Notes under the pieces: generated by a model
What the model was told of the DNA's origin: nothing
What the model saw: only the letters and a program-made list of their open reading frames with translations
Databases searched by the model: none
Position numbers and translations under genes: made by a program
Shown here: positions 41,530-50,010 of the stretch, piece after piece
Position numbering within the stretch: position 1 is the stretch's first letter
How the letters are laid out: each line of letters starts with the position of its first letter
Assembly: GCF_000716715.1 (NCBI RefSeq)
Contig: NZ_JNYJ01000033.1
Location: forward strand, 30,032-94,031
Length of the DNA stretch: 64,000 nucleotides
Origin: Dactylosporangium aurantiacum
GTDB taxonomy: Bacteria; Actinomycetota; Actinomycetes; Mycobacteriales; Micromonosporaceae
Direction: 5' to 3'

Positions 41530-42269
41530 GACGTCATCACCGCGTCCACCAGGTCCAGGCCGAGGTCGACGCCGAGCCGGTCGACGTGCAGCCCGGCGTC
41601 GGCGTACCAGTCGCCGGTGGCCTCCGGGTGGGGGCCGACGACACCGACCCACCCCCGCCCGAAGCCGGCGACGAGCGCGGCGACGGTGCCGTTGGGGTAC
41701 GTGGCGACGACGGTCGCCCCCGCGTTGGGCCGCAGCCAGAAGTACGGGCCGTCCTGGAAGAACAGCGTCCGGGTGCGGCCCCGCCAGGCGACCTCGACGA
41801 GCGTGTCGTGCGGCTCGACGACGGTGGCGGCGGCCGAGGCGATGTACTGGTCGGTGTCCCCCGGCAGCAGCCCGAAGCCCGGGGTCGCGCCGGCGAGGTA
41901 CCCGCCGAGGCAGAAGCCGAGGTACCGCCCGCCCGCGTGCACGAAGTCGCGGATCTCGTCACGGTGCCGGCGCAGGTGCCGGTAGCCGTGCGAGAGCAGG
42001 CCGCCGCCGGGCTGCGCGTAGAGGACCGCACCGGGAAGGGCCCGCGCCGAGACCTGCGTGTCCTCGTCCGGGCCGACGTAGCGCACGTCGAAACCCCAGC
42101 GGCTGCCGCGCAGCAGCTGGGCCACCGCCTCGGGGCAGCCCGGTAAGGACGCCGGCCCTCGGTACACCAGGGCCACCAGCGCCCCGCCGGACGGCGCCGC
42201 CGGCGCGCGGCACGCCGCGGCCGTGACGCGCCCCGCGCCGGTCGCCCGGGCGCGCCGGGGTGCGATCAC
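41526..42269 (-). CDS. BPL_N-domain protein, second paralogue
   Basis: A 247-residue class-I-amidotransferase-like BPL_N protein, paralogous to 38946-39707: VYRGPASLPGCPEAVAQLLR, VLYAQPGGGL, YLGFCLGGYLAGATPGFGLL with the elbow Cys, and WVGVVGPHPEATGDWYADAG. The N-terminus has two Arg residues (APRRARATGAG) but only a weak hydrophobic stretch, so export is less certain than for its paralogue. The GTG start at 42269 overlaps the stop of the DDAH gene (GTGA). Its stop overlaps small ORF A. Confidence 0.75.
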   Translation of the reverse strand: MIAPRRARATGAGRVTAAACRAPAAPSGGALVALVYRGPASLPGCPEAVAQLLRGSRWGFDVRYVGPDEDTQVSARALPGAVLYAQPGGGLLSHGYRHLRRHRDEIRDFVHAGGRYLGFCLGGYLAGATPGFGLLPGDTDQYIASAAATVVEPHDTLVEVAWRGRTRTLFFQDGPYFWLRPNAGATVVATYPNGTVAALVAGFGRGWVGVVGPHPEATGDWYADAGLHVDRLGVDLGLDLVDAVMTS

Positions 42270-43078
42270 CGCGACCCCCGCGGCGGCGGGTTGTCCAGGG
42301 TCAGGGCGGTGCACCGCACGCCACCGCCGCCCTTCGCGAGCTGGGTCGTGTCGAGCTCGACCACGTGCAGGCCGCGCTCGCGCAGCGTGGCGGCGAGCCG
42401 CGGCGCGCCGCGGGTCATGGTCACGGTGCGGCCGTCGCTGATCAGGTTCAGCGCGAGGCGGGTCGCCTCCTCGAGGCCGACCTCGATCAGCTCCAGGCCC
42501 AGCGCGCGCAGCGTGCCGCGGCTGGGCTCGTCGAGGGCCTGCGGGCAGTACGCGAGGGTGTGCGGGGCGTCGACGACGGCCACGGCCAGGTCGAGGTCGT
42601 ACCAGCGCGGGCCGACGGTGCGCAGCGGGATCACGTCGTAGCCGAGCTCCTCGGCCAGGATGGCGTGCATGCGCTGGTCGGTGCGCTGCCCGTAGCCGGC
42701 GAGCAGCAGGTCGCCGCAGGCGAGGGCGTCGCCCTGGCCGCTGAACGGGTACGGCGCCTCGATCACGTCGTAGCCGCGGTCGACCAGCCATTCCTCGAAG
42801 TAGGACAGCTCAGCCTTGCGTTCCGGCGGCGGGAAGCCCAGCACGGCCCGGTCGCCGCGGACCACGGCGGCGTTCGCGGTGAACACCATGTCCGGGCACT
42901 CGGGGGCGGACGCGACGTATTCGACCCGGCGGCCGGCGGCCAGGTGCGCGGCGACGATCGCCTCGTGCTCGGCGATCGCGGCGGCCGGGTCGGGCTGCAC
43001 GTCGGTGTGCATGTACGGGTTGATCTCGTAGTCGATGCGGAAGTGGGCGGCGTCGGAAACCAGCAGTTCGGTGTTCAC
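42266..43078 (-). CDS. Dimethylarginine dimethylaminohydrolase-like enzyme
   Basis: A 270-residue amidinotransferase-fold (guanidine-modifying) enzyme. HFRIDYEINPYMHTD near the start, ECPDMVFTANAAVV, FSGQGDALACGDLLLAGYGQ and the active-site Cys in KGGGGVRCTALTLD match DDAH and related arginine hydrolases, which turn methylated arginine (or a close guanidino compound) into citrulline plus an amine. GTG at 43078 begins the domain (VNTELLVSDAA). It lies 150 bases after the NRPS stop and overlaps the next gene, suggesting it processes an arginine-type monomer or product of the pathway. An ordinary arginine-catabolic role is an alternative. Confidence 0.82.
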   Translation of the reverse strand: MNTELLVSDAAHFRIDYEINPYMHTDVQPDPAAAIAEHEAIVAAHLAAGRRVEYVASAPECPDMVFTANAAVVRGDRAVLGFPPPERKAELSYFEEWLVDRGYDVIEAPYPFSGQGDALACGDLLLAGYGQRTDQRMHAILAEELGYDVIPLRTVGPRWYDLDLAVAVVDAPHTLAYCPQALDEPSRGTLRALGLELIEVGLEEATRLALNLISDGRTVTMTRGAPRLAATLRERGLHVVELDTTQLAKGGGGVRCTALTLDNPPPRGSR

Positions 43079-43188
43079 CGGGCGGTGTGCTCCTTGTCTG
43101 TGGATGGATCTCGCGTAGCGGTAACGGCCGCGCCAGCCAGTGCACGGCGCGCGGACGTCAGGCACGCCGGTACGGGCGGGCCGGGCGT

Positions 43189-43231
43189 CTGAGGGGTCAG
43201 ACAGCAGGGGTCGGACAAACAGCAGGGGTCA
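43189..43231 (-). repeat. Short tandem repeat at the NRPS 3' end
   Basis: On the minus strand GACCCCTGCTGT occurs twice, and a third partial copy GACCCC follows, beginning inside the NRPS stop codon (TGACCCCTGCTGT). It lies in the NRPS-DDAH gap. Confidence 0.6.
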
Positions 43232-46200
43232 GGCGGCGGCGATCGCCGGCAGGGTGGCGACGCCCTGCGCGGGGATGCCCCGCCAGCAGCTGCCGGGGGT
43301 GAGCTGTTCGCCCTTCATGAGCAGCGACAGCGACCCGAGCGACACCTCGTCGCCGACGACGGCGTCGTACAGCACGATGGCCCGGGTGCCGATGCTCGCG
43401 CCGGCGCCGACGGTGACGACCGACATCTTCATCACCCGGTCCTCGAACAGGTGCGTCTGCAGCGACACCTCGGCGCCCACCGCGGCGTCGTCGCCGATCT
43501 CGACCAGGTCGAACTCGGTCAGGTAGGTGGTGCCGATCCAGGTGCGCCGGCCGATGTGGGCGCCGAACCAGCGCAGCACCGGTGGCAGGAACGGCGTGCC
43601 GACGAGCAGGCCGACCCCGGCGGGGATCGCCGCGGCCTCGTACAGGCCGGTGACGAACTCGGTGCGGCGCACGAACGTGCTCCACAGCGGCTCGACCCGC
43701 GGCCGGTAGGTGCCGATGATGCTGCGTTTCGTCGCCGCGCAGCACCCGATCACCGCGGCGCACGCCGCCACCACGACCAGCGGCGACACCAGCGCCGGCA
43801 CCGTCAGGTCGCGGCCGCGGGCCAGCGCCGACAGCACCCACAGGTACAGGTAGACGCTCATGCCCAGCAGGGACGCGGGCACGGTCGCGCGGGCGAACTC
43901 GACGGCGAGGCGGTGCGCGACCAGCTTGCGCGGCGGGCGGAACGTCTCCTGCTCGCTGAACGAGCCGCTGCTCTGCCGCTTCGGCAGGTGCATCGCGGGC
44001 GAGCCGAGCCACGAGGTGCCGTCCGGCACGTCGTCGTCCGGCGGCACGGTCTGCACGCCGACGAGGCTGCCGGCGCCGAGGGTGGTGCCGGCCGGCACGA
44101 ACGCCGCGTTGCCGACGAACGCCCGTTGCCCGACCCTGGTCGGCAGCAGCGCCATCCGCCCGTTGGCGAACGTGGCGGCGCCGACGCTGGCCATGTCGGC
44201 CACGAAGCTGTCCGGGTCGAGGGTGAGCAGGTCGGGGTCGAGGTGGGCGGCGGTGGACACCTCCACGCCCCGCCCGACGCGGGCGCCGAGCAGCCGCAGC
44301 CACGGCACCGTGTACAGCGTGGAGTACAGCGAGTTGGTGAACAGCAGGCTGAACTCCAGCAGCTTGTCGGTGATCCACTTGCGGATGCCGAGGCCGGAGC
44401 GGACCGGGTGGATGCCGGCCGGGGCGTGCGGCAGCACGAGCCGTTTACCGGCGGCGACGACCGCGCAGGTGGACAGCACGTACAGCGGCCCGGCCGGGAC
44501 GGTGGCGGCGAGGCCGGCGAGCAGCCCCCAGCGCAGCAGCGCCCACCAGACGAGGACCACGCTGGGCACGACGGTCGCGATGGCGCCCAGCTCCAGGCCG
44601 ACGGCGCCGGCGACGGCGGCGGCGAGGTGCTTCGGGTGCCAGCCCTGGCCGGCGCCGCGGCTGCCGGTGCCGAGCATCAGCTCCACCGTCGCGCCGAGCC
44701 CGGCGACGGGCTGGGCCGGGGAGCCCGCCCAGCGCGCGCCGGCCGGCACGGTCTCGCCCTGCTCGAGCACGGACTGCTCGCCGAGCCCGGCCCCGGCACG
44801 CACCGACGAACCCGGCTCCAGTACGGCGTTGGCGCCCACGAACGCGTGCCGCCCGACCGTGATCGGCTCGACGACGACCCAGCCGTGCTCGACCCGCCAG
44901 GGCCGCATCGACACGCCGTAGCCGACGGTGGCGTCGGCGCCGATCTCGATCATCGTGGGGATGCTGACGGAGCTGGTCGCGACGGTCGTCCGGGCGCCGA
45001 CGCGGGCACCGAGCAGCCGCAGGTACCCCGCCATCAGCGGCGAGCCGCTGAGCACGTTCATCGGCCCGATCGTCAGCAGCAGGTCCAGCAGCCACAGCCG
45101 CACGTAGGTCGGGCCCCACAGCCGGTACCGGCCGGGCCGGATGCCGGCCGCGACGGGCCGGGCGAGCAGGACCGGCACGATCCAGCGCACGCCGAGGTAG
45201 CTCACCAGGATCGCCATCATCAGCTGGACGAGGACCTCGACGGACACCCGGCCGTTGTTCCAGGTGTACACGTAGGACACCGGCAGCGTGATCAGCAGCA
45301 CCAGCAGGTAGATGACGAGCGCCTGGCCGGCGCCGGCGGCCGCGATCCGGCGGCTGCCGTGCCGCAGCGGCGCCGGGCGGCGCGGCGCGCTCGGCCCGGC
45401 GACGGGCGCGGCGAGCCGGCGGGCCATGCCCCGCACCGTCGGGTTGCTGTACAGGTCGCGCACCGCGGCGCTGGCGCCGATGCCGCGGGTGCGCAGCAGC
45501 GACACGACCCGCGCGGCGAGCAGCGAGTGCCCGCCCAGGTCGTCGAAGAAGTGCGCCTCGACCGACAGCGCCTGCGGCTCCAGCCCGAACGCCTCGGCCC
45601 ACACCGCGCGGACCTGCTCCTCGAGGTCGCCGTCGGCGGCCACGATCGTGCCGCGGGCGGGGCGCCGGTTGACCGGGGTCGGCAGCCGCTTGCGGTCGAC
45701 CTTGCCGCTCGGCATCGCGGGCAGCGAATCGACCGTGTCGAGGTACGCCGGCACCATGTACCCGGGCAGCCGCTCCTGCAGCTGCTCGTACAGGCGCTGC
45801 ACGAGTGACCCGTCCGGTGCCGGGCAGACGATGTACGCGGCCAGTTCCTTCGGCGCGTCGTCGCCGGGGCCGACCGGGACGAGCGCGGCGACGGCCTCGC
45901 TGACGGCGGGGTCCTCCAGCAGCACGTTCTCGATCTCGCCCAGGTCGACCCGGTGCCCGCGGATCTTGACCTCGGCGTCGGCGCGGCCGAGGTACTCGAT
46001 CTCGCCGTCGGCGGTGAGCCGGCCGAGGTCGCCGGTGCGGTACAGCCGGGATCCGGGCGGCGCGAGCGGATGCTCGATGAACCGGTCCGCGGTCAGCTCG
46101 GGCCGGCCGACATAGCCGCGGGCGACGCCGGGCCCGCCGATGCAGATCTCGCCGACCTCGCCGTCGCTGACCGGCCGGCGCTGCTCGTCGAGCAGCACGA

Positions 46201-47206
46201 CGCTGTACGTGGGCAGCGGCCGGCCGATGGTGACGGTGCGGCCCGGCAGCAGCTCGCCCCAGGTCGCGGTGACCGTCGCCTCGGTCGGCCCGTACGTGTT
46301 GAGGATGCGCCGGCCCGGTCTGCTCCACCGCTCCACGAGCTGCCCCGGGCAGGCCTCCCCACCGACGAGGAGGTTGCGGATGCGGGGCAGCTCCCGGGGG
46401 ATCGTCGCGAGCAGGGTCGGCACGCAGTACAGGACGGTGATGCCGGACGTTTCGAGGAAGTCGGCGAGCTCACCGCCGAAGCGCCGCGAGTCGGTGGGTC
46501 CGGCGACAAGGGTGGCGCCGACGGACCACGTGGGCCAGATCTCCTCGATCGAGAAGTCGAACGCGATCGTCATGCCCTGGTAGACCCGGTCGCCGGGGCG
46601 CACGTCGTACACGCCGGGCACGACGTCGAGGAAGTTGCAGATGCTGGACTGGGCCACCTCGACACCCTTGGGCCGGCCGCTGGAGCCCGAGGTGTAGATG
46701 ATGTACGCGACGGGGTCGCCGCCGGTGTCGGGGTCCGGGCGCCGCGCCGGCGAGCCGTCCGCCGCCGCGCCGGCGTCGTCGACGCGCAGCACCGGGCAGG
46801 GCAGCCCGTCCGCACGGTCGGCGAGCTCCGCCGAGGTCAGCAGCAGCGCGACCGCGGAGTCCTCGGCGATGTAGGCGACGCGGTCCGCGGGCGACTCCGG
46901 GTCGATCGGCACGAACGCCCCGCCGGCCTTGCCGACGGCGAGCAGGGCCACGTACGTCGCGACGGAGCGCTGCAGCAGGATCGCCGTGCGGGCGCCGCCG
47001 CGGATGCCGAGGGCGCGCAGCCGGTGCGCCAGGCGGTTGGCGCGTTCGTCGAGCTCCCGGTAGGTGAGGCGGGTCCCGTCGCACTCCAGCGCGACGGCGG
47101 TCGGGTCGCGGTCGCACGCGGCCTCGAACACGTGGTGCAGGCGCCGCGCCGTCGACCCGTGCGGCCGGGACGGCGGCACGGCGGGCCTGGTGGTTGCCTG
47201 GGTCAA
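43229..47206 (-). CDS. Pls/PosA-type non-ribosomal peptide synthetase
   Basis: A 1325-residue membrane NRPS. The adenylation domain (about residues 20-520) has YIIYTSGSSGRPKGVEVAQS, FDFSIEEIW, NTYGPTEATVTATW, YRTGDLGR and a final SGKVDRKRLP Lys. The carrier domain (about 520-600) has FFDDLGGHSLLAARV with the phosphopantetheine Ser. Then come three left-handed beta-helix (hexapeptide) modules near residues 735-830, 970-1070 and 1210-1320, separated by pairs of membrane helices. This is the architecture of epsilon-poly-lysine synthetase (about 1320 aa), where three tandem modules polymerise one amino acid. By eye against GrsA, pocket residues read D-F-E-Y-L-G-T-V-T-K; the Glu suggests a basic substrate. 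TTG start at 47206 is likely but unproven. Confidence 0.9.
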   Translation of the reverse strand: MTQATTRPAVPPSRPHGSTARRLHHVFEAACDRDPTAVALECDGTRLTYRELDERANRLAHRLRALGIRGGARTAILLQRSVATYVALLAVGKAGGAFVPIDPESPADRVAYIAEDSAVALLLTSAELADRADGLPCPVLRVDDAGAAADGSPARRPDPDTGGDPVAYIIYTSGSSGRPKGVEVAQSSICNFLDVVPGVYDVRPGDRVYQGMTIAFDFSIEEIWPTWSVGATLVAGPTDSRRFGGELADFLETSGITVLYCVPTLLATIPRELPRIRNLLVGGEACPGQLVERWSRPGRRILNTYGPTEATVTATWGELLPGRTVTIGRPLPTYSVVLLDEQRRPVSDGEVGEICIGGPGVARGYVGRPELTADRFIEHPLAPPGSRLYRTGDLGRLTADGEIEYLGRADAEVKIRGHRVDLGEIENVLLEDPAVSEAVAALVPVGPGDDAPKELAAYIVCPAPDGSLVQRLYEQLQERLPGYMVPAYLDTVDSLPAMPSGKVDRKRLPTPVNRRPARGTIVAADGDLEEQVRAVWAEAFGLEPQALSVEAHFFDDLGGHSLLAARVVSLLRTRGIGASAAVRDLYSNPTVRGMARRLAAPVAGPSAPRRPAPLRHGSRRIAAAGAGQALVIYLLVLLITLPVSYVYTWNNGRVSVEVLVQLMMAILVSYLGVRWIVPVLLARPVAAGIRPGRYRLWGPTYVRLWLLDLLLTIGPMNVLSGSPLMAGYLRLLGARVGARTTVATSSVSIPTMIEIGADATVGYGVSMRPWRVEHGWVVVEPITVGRHAFVGANAVLEPGSSVRAGAGLGEQSVLEQGETVPAGARWAGSPAQPVAGLGATVELMLGTGSRGAGQGWHPKHLAAAVAGAVGLELGAIATVVPSVVLVWWALLRWGLLAGLAATVPAGPLYVLSTCAVVAAGKRLVLPHAPAGIHPVRSGLGIRKWITDKLLEFSLLFTNSLYSTLYTVPWLRLLGARVGRGVEVSTAAHLDPDLLTLDPDSFVADMASVGAATFANGRMALLPTRVGQRAFVGNAAFVPAGTTLGAGSLVGVQTVPPDDDVPDGTSWLGSPAMHLPKRQSSGSFSEQETFRPPRKLVAHRLAVEFARATVPASLLGMSVYLYLWVLSALARGRDLTVPALVSPLVVVAACAAVIGCCAATKRSIIGTYRPRVEPLWSTFVRRTEFVTGLYEAAAIPAGVGLLVGTPFLPPVLRWFGAHIGRRTWIGTTYLTEFDLVEIGDDAAVGAEVSLQTHLFEDRVMKMSVVTVGAGASIGTRAIVLYDAVVGDEVSLGSLSLLMKGEQLTPGSCWRGIPAQGVATLPAIAAA

Positions 47207-47723
47207 AAGTCAGCCCCATCTCTGCTGATGCTGCGGCGGCACCGGGGCGGGCCGGTGTCGCGGCCGTCGCCGGGGCACGGCGGAGCCAACCGCGGCCGGT
47301 GTGCATCCGGCCGCGGTCCCAGCGACAGCAATAAACGAAGCGGCGCGCCGGGGCGGATCCCGGGGCGTGCCGTGCCGCCGCGTGACCGGTGCGGTCAAGC
47401 GGCGGCAGCGGCACCTGGGTGGGTGCCGCATCACCAGATTGCCGCTCCGCATCCCGTCGCGCGGGCGACCCCGGAACGTCTCACCACGAGACCACCCGTG
47501 GCGCGCGACCACCACCCTCGGCGTCCGCCACGCCACCGTCGGTGGCCGCGGGGCATCACACGGGGCCTCACGCCCGCCGATGCGAGCCGTTCTCAACGGG
47601 TTTGCGCCGGTACGGGCGCCCGAATCAAACCATTTGACAGTCGCGATACGTTGATCCTCCGTACCTGCCGCGCGGCGGGAGCTTCGGAGGGGGCCATGGC
47701 CCTTCCGACCCCAGGAGCTCACG
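47207..47723. other. Long divergent intergenic region
   Basis: About 520 bases between the NRPS and MFS starts. The frames that are open do not read like proteins. A TTGACA at 47634-47639 has no good -10 partner. This region should hold both promoters of the proposed biosynthetic locus, but I cannot place them. Confidence 0.5.
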
Positions 47724-48932
47724 ATGCGCCGGGCACCCGCGCTGTCCTTCCTGCTCGTCACCGTCTTCATCGACATGCTCGGCCTCGGCCTCATCGTGCC
47801 GATCGCGCCGGCCCTGCTGACCGGCGTCACCGGCGACCCCGCCGCCGGCGCCCGCTGGTCGGGGGTGATCGGCTCCAGCTACGGTCTGCTGCAGTTCCTC
47901 GCCTCGCCCCTGCTCGGGCGGCTCTGCGACCGGTACGGGCGCCGGCCGGTCCTGCTCGCGTCGCTGGCCTGCCTCGGCGTGGACTACCTGGCGCACGCGG
48001 TGTCGCCCACGGCGTGGCTGCTGCTGCTCTTCCACGCCGTCGCCGGCGCGTGCGCGGGCACGAACACGGTCGTCAACGCGTACATCGCGGACGTCACCCC
48101 GCCGCAGCGGCGGGCCCGCGCCTACGGTCTGGTCGGCACGGCGTTCGGGCTCGGGTTCGTCGCCGGGCCCACGATCGGCGGCCTGCTCGGCGCGGTCGAC
48201 GTCCGGCTGCCGTTCCATGCCGCGGCGGCGCTCGCGCTGGCCAACGTCGCGTACGGCGCGCTGATCCTGCCGGAGTCGCGGCCCGGCGACCGGCGCACCC
48301 CGCTGACGTTGCGGACGGTCAACCCCGTGGGCGCGATCGCCGCCGTGCTGCGCCGCCCGGTCCTCGGCCGGCTCACGTACGCCCGGGCCCTGGCCGACGT
48401 CGCCCGCATGACCTCGCAGGTGTGCTGGACGTTTTTCGTCACGGCCCGGTTCGGGTGGGGCACCGCGCAGGTCGGCGTGGTCATGGCCGCGGGCGCCCTG
48501 GCCGGTGCGGCGTTCCAGGCACGGCTCGTCGGCCCGCTCGCGCGGCGGCTCGGCGACAAGCGCGCCGCCGTGCTCGGCGGTCTGCTCGCAGCGGTGTCGT
48601 TCGCCGGTACCGCGGCCGCCGCCGCGCCCTGGGTGCTCTACGCGCTGCAGGCGGTCGGGGTGCTCGCCTCCGTCGGCGGCGCGGCGGCGCAGTCGTGGCT
48701 GTCGGGCGCCACCGGCGACGACGAGCAGGGCACCGTCCAGGGCGCGGTGACCGGGATCGGTGCCCTGGCCGAGACGGCGGTGCCGGTCGTGGCCACCGCC
48801 GTGTTCGCGTGGTCGCTGGCGCACGGCTCGCCGGGGCTGGTGTTCCTCGGCGCGGCCGCGTGCGCGGCCGCGTCGACGGTCCTGCTGGCGACGACGCCGC
48901 CGGCTACTCCCCCGGCGGCACCTGGTCCTTGA
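47724..48932 (+). CDS. MFS transporter (TetA-like)
   Basis: A 402-residue, 12-helix major facilitator. The first helix (LVTVFIDMLGLGLIVPIAPA) and the loop-2/3 signature LLGRLCDRYGRRPVLL are those of TetA-type drug:H+ antiporters. The helix-5 motif GLVGTAFGLGFVAGPTIGG is also present. It has CCAGGAG before the ATG. It is divergent from the Pls-type NRPS, so export of that product or self-resistance is a reasonable inference. Its end overlaps the convergent RibD-like gene by 29 bases. Confidence 0.88.
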   Translation: MRRAPALSFLLVTVFIDMLGLGLIVPIAPALLTGVTGDPAAGARWSGVIGSSYGLLQFLASPLLGRLCDRYGRRPVLLASLACLGVDYLAHAVSPTAWLLLLFHAVAGACAGTNTVVNAYIADVTPPQRRARAYGLVGTAFGLGFVAGPTIGGLLGAVDVRLPFHAAAALALANVAYGALILPESRPGDRRTPLTLRTVNPVGAIAAVLRRPVLGRLTYARALADVARMTSQVCWTFFVTARFGWGTAQVGVVMAAGALAGAAFQARLVGPLARRLGDKRAAVLGGLLAAVSFAGTAAAAAPWVLYALQAVGVLASVGGAAAQSWLSGATGDDEQGTVQGAVTGIGALAETAVPVVATAVFAWSLAHGSPGLVFLGAAACAAASTVLLATTPPATPPAAPGP

Positions 48933-49518
48933 TGTCGTCGTAGCCCGCCTTGGCGGGCGCCTCGCCCGGCGCGTAGATCACCCGGATGACGCCGGTCGGG
49001 TACGCCTCCGTCGCCGTCACCGCGAGGTGGTACGGCGCGTCGCCGTCGTCGAACAGCCGCCGGCCCTTGCGCGCCGCCACCGGGTGCACCAGCAGCCGCA
49101 GCTCGTCGACGAGCCCGGCGGCGAGCAGCTGCTGCACCACGGAGATCGAGCCCGGGATGAGGATGCCCTTGATCCCGGGCTCGGCCTTCAGCGCGGTGAC
49201 CGCCTCGACCAGGTCGCCCTGGATCAGCTCGGAGTTGCGCCAGGTGAACTCCAGCGGCTGGCGGGAGACGACGACCTTGCGCACGTCGCCGAGCTGCTTG
49301 GCGAACGGCGCGTCCTCGCCGCCGGCCGCCTCCCGCTCGGGCCACGCACCCGCGAAGCTGTCGTAGGTCTGCCTGCCGATGAGCAGCACGTCGGAGGTCG
49401 CGTAGTCCTCGGTGACGGCGCGGCCCATGTTCTCGTCGAAGTACGGGAAGTGCCAGTCGGGGTCGATCTCGGCCACGCCGTCGGCCGAGATGAACAGCGT
49501 GGAGATGACCTTTGCCAT
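48904..49518 (-). CDS. RibD C-terminal/dihydrofolate-reductase-like protein
   Basis: A 204-residue stand-alone RibD_C-type reductase. KVISTLFISADGVAEIDPDW, DVLLIGRQTYDSFAGAW, KVVVSRQPLEF and ILIPGSISVVQQLLAAGLVD give the NADPH-binding, DHFR-like fold. Many such genes occur in actinobacteria and their substrate is unknown; it is separate from riboflavin genes here. GAAGGGA precedes the ATG at 49518. The frame runs to 49584 but with no support. Confidence 0.85.
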   Translation of the reverse strand: MAKVISTLFISADGVAEIDPDWHFPYFDENMGRAVTEDYATSDVLLIGRQTYDSFAGAWPEREAAGGEDAPFAKQLGDVRKVVVSRQPLEFTWRNSELIQGDLVEAVTALKAEPGIKGILIPGSISVVQQLLAAGLVDELRLLVHPVAARKGRRLFDDGDAPYHLAVTATEAYPTGVIRVIYAPGEAPAKAGYDDIKDQVPPGE

Positions 49519-50010
49519 CGCGTTGGTCCCTTCGAGTCGGCGGTACCCGGCCGATTCTCGCGGATATCCGGGTTCCGGCTGCAACCGGGCACGTCACCCG
49601 CAAATGTGGGCATAAGGGAAACCATGATCAACCCGCTCCGAGGTACCGCAATGACGACACCAGCCGTCTACACGGCGGTGAAGATGAGCGGGCTGGCCGG
49701 CCGCGCCCCGGCCGGGGCGGTCGGGGACGGCCGGACCCGCGCCGCGGCCCGCCGTTGACCCCTGCGGCGAACTGCCGGGATCGGCCCGGGTTGGGGCCGG
49801 TGCCGGGTCTCACGGAAAGTAGTTTTTTCCGCCTGCTGGCAGTACGCCAGCCGGCAGCTCCGCGCTGAGCTGGGATCATCCGTCACAGCCGTAACGTCAC
49901 TGGCCGTGTTCGGTCCTTACCGACGCTTGCCTGGGCATCGGCTGCCTGCGTAGGTTGCCCGTCGCCGTCCCGCGCGTCTGCGCGGGACGTTGTCGTGCGG
50001 GGAGCTCAGC
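49519..50010. other. Intergenic region before the Rhs gene, possible small ORF
   Basis: An ATG at 49624 preceded by AAGGGA opens a 44-codon plus-strand frame ending at 49758 (MINPLRGTAMTTPAVYTAVK at its start); it has no known family. Around 49835-49855 CTGGC-N5-GCCAG can form a small hairpin. The region should also hold the Rhs promoter. Confidence 0.3.

Noticed and set aside
47634-47639. TTGACA as a -35 element for the MFS gene
   Set aside because: No reasonable -10 hexamer at 16-19 bases; kept only as a note.
47301-47654. 117-codon plus-strand frame in the NRPS/MFS spacer
   Set aside because: Arg/His/Pro-rich, with no ribosome site, no domain and irregular codon use.
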